33,733 bases of DNA from Lachnoclostridium sp. (lineage in GTDB: Bacteria > Bacteroidota > Bacteroidia > Bacteroidales > Muribaculaceae): the NCBI GenBank assembly GCA_023667185.1, contig JAMPAP010000012.1:1-33733 (forward strand). Reading direction: 5' to 3'. Shown in pieces: positions 32,578 through 33,733 of this stretch. The translations under genes were made by a program, and so were the position numbers. Position 1 is the stretch's first letter. Each line of letters begins with the position of its first letter. The notes under the pieces were generated by a model. The model was not told where the DNA came from, ran no database searches, and worked only from the letters and a program-made list of their open reading frames with translations.

Positions 32578-33648
32578 TTATTTTGGATATGTTTTCTCAG
32601 GATTATAGTCCTGTTCATTTTTCATAATGGATAGTATTATATTGGATAATCGACGTGCCACCTTAACAATGGCATTGGTGGATTTCATTCGTTGGCAGCA
32701 TTTGTGGTGATACGCATTGAATGCGGCATCTTTGGCAATCGCTCGCCATGAGGCCTCAATCATCATAGAGCCAATCATTCGGTTGCCCCTAAATATCTTC
32801 TCACCGTGCGAGACGTTGGGCCCACTATCATGACACATGGGGACAAGTCCAAGCGCACAGGCAAAACTTCGTTCATTGGGAAAGCGATTGAAGTCACCGA
32901 TTTCCGTTAGCAACACCACCGCAAAATTTATACCTATGCCAGGAACAGTCATCAATCGTCGAAGTGGCTCTGCATACTTTTCAGATTTTATCATTTTCTT
33001 CACGGCACGACCGGCAGCAAGGACCTCCTTATGAAGCACCACAAGATGATCAACGAGCATCAGCAATGAATTGCGAGTTGTTCCCATCAATTGCGCATCC
33101 TGGCGCAACCACGATAAGAACGTAAGACTCCAATGTCTGGAAAATTGCTCCGGGATAGTAACTCCATTGGTATAAAGCAAATGCTTGATTCTGACTTTTG
33201 TGGCTGCTTCCTCGTTTTTAAAGGTCTTGCGGATACGTACTAACGACCTGTCGTCCAAGTCCTCAATAGCTCGTATGCTTATTCCTTGCAATTCTCCGGC
33301 ACGCAGCGACTCCGCTAACTTCTTGGAATCACGTCGGTCGGTCTTCAGAAGTTGTTCTTTCTGAGTCGTTGGCACATCTGCAGCATTAGCTATGATAGTA
33401 TGGATTCCCACCGCTGTAAGAGCATAGTAAGTTGAAAAACCGGTAAAACCGCTTTCATATACAGCGTGATATTCGCCCTCGGGAAACTCTCGAGTTAGAA
33501 AAGTTATCAACGCATCTGCCGATGGCGGCTGATTGAAGCTTTTGCAATAACCCTTATGGGTTACACAGGTGACATCCCAACTATTACTGTGGACATCAAT
33601 TCCGATAAAAATTTTTTGTCGTCTGCCGACTTTTTTGTTACTTCGCAT
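32578..33648 (-). CDS. IS110-family (DEDD) transposase/recombinase
   Basis: This 356-residue recombinase has both family domains. The N-terminal RuvC-like DEDD domain shows D18 (FIGIDVHSNSWDV), E65 (HAVYESGFTG), and D104 with D107 (KTDRRDSKKLAESL). A central helical region (about 130-225) precedes the C-terminal Tnp domain: MTVPGIGINFAVVLLTEIGDFNRFPNERSFACALGLVP, then the probable catalytic serine S280 in GPNVSHGEKIFRGNRMIGSMMIEASW. No frameshift or internal stop is seen, so it may be active. IS110-family enzymes act as RNA-guided dinucleotide-core recombinases that excise and reinsert the element through a circular intermediate. About 85 bp lie between its start and the window end. Confidence 0.93.
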   Translation of the reverse strand: MRSNKKVGRRQKIFIGIDVHSNSWDVTCVTHKGYCKSFNQPPSADALITFLTREFPEGEYHAVYESGFTGFSTYYALTAVGIHTIIANAADVPTTQKEQLLKTDRRDSKKLAESLRAGELQGISIRAIEDLDDRSLVRIRKTFKNEEAATKVRIKHLLYTNGVTIPEQFSRHWSLTFLSWLRQDAQLMGTTRNSLLMLVDHLVVLHKEVLAAGRAVKKMIKSEKYAEPLRRLMTVPGIGINFAVVLLTEIGDFNRFPNERSFACALGLVPMCHDSGPNVSHGEKIFRGNRMIGSMMIEASWRAIAKDAAFNAYHHKCCQRMKSTNAIVKVARRLSNIILSIMKNEQDYNPEKTYPK

Positions 33649-33733
33649 AGGCGTTCGTAGTTAATGATGTTTTTTATTATTGAAGTTGTCTAAACTAATT
33701 TGATTTGTGAATTTTTTTAAGAAAAATAACGAT

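Larger units (their letters stand above)
32225..33699 (-). mobile_element. IS110-family insertion sequence (ends tentative)
   Basis: The unit comprises a DEDD recombinase gene and a long structured non-coding region on its 3' side. Proposed limits are the matching 8-mers AAACTAAT at 32225 and 33692 (contexts TGTGTAAAAACTAAT and TGTCTAAACTAAT), giving about 1.48 kb, a normal size for the family. IS110 elements lack long terminal inverted repeats and target duplications, so the true ends cannot be fixed from one copy. A non-coding RNA region downstream of the recombinase is the arrangement described for the IS1111 group. Confidence 0.6.

Overview
The window is a mostly housekeeping stretch of a Bacteroidota chromosome, most likely order Bacteroidales; a Muribaculaceae-like gut lineage is my inference and was not tested. 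The reasons are repeated Bacteroides-type promoter motifs (TTTG, about 20 nt, then TAnnTTTG), many lipoproteins with short Cys lipoboxes, a lipid-anchored TamA (TamL) paired with TamB, a DUF4369/thioredoxin-like lipoprotein, an S13-family DacB, a GH43 enzyme with RhaM, and an Rpn/PD-(D/E)XK remnant.

Layout. 1-2.5 kb: two exported proteins on the minus strand (a DUF3298-type lipoprotein and a 21-residue-periodic leucine-rich repeat protein), each followed by a hairpin. 2.5-4 kb: ddl plus a 59-residue membrane protein. 4.1-10.7 kb: gyrB, rnr, an exported C1 (bleomycin-hydrolase-like) peptidase and an ATP-grasp-like protein, all plus strand. 10.8-14.8 kb: an OmpA-like lipoprotein, an HAD phosphatase and TamL, minus strand. 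15-20.65 kb: a thioredoxin-fold lipoprotein without its CxxC and a 1525-residue TamB, divergent from TamL across a 7-bp tandem repeat. 20.6-25.5 kb, minus strand: a DUF695 protein with lgt, then dacB, a 165-aa unknown, rsmI and a coiled-coil lipoprotein. 26.2-32.2 kb: parE, coaD, an S41 peptidase, rhaM and GH43, tightly spaced. 32.2-33.7 kb: an IS110-family insertion sequence.

Shared themes. Envelope biogenesis dominates: Ddl and DacB (peptidoglycan), Lgt (lipoprotein maturation), TamL/TamB (outer-membrane assembly or inter-membrane transport), and an OmpA-like peptidoglycan anchor. Both type II topoisomerase B subunits, gyrB and parE, lie in the window.

Most notable non-coding signals. (1) Two copies of an AT-rich, terminally inverted, MITE-like element (161 and 102 bp) lie in opposite orientation. 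Their ends supply or abut the stop codons of three genes, one being a truncated Rpn-type nuclease. (2) A roughly 400-nt structured non-coding region lies downstream of the IS110 recombinase. It contains a 15-bp stem whose three non-Watson-Crick positions are all G-U wobbles only on the recombinase strand, making it a candidate bridge (seeker) RNA. (3) A 12-copy 7-bp repeat lies between the divergent TamL and TamB transcription units. No CRISPR array, tRNA or rRNA was seen.
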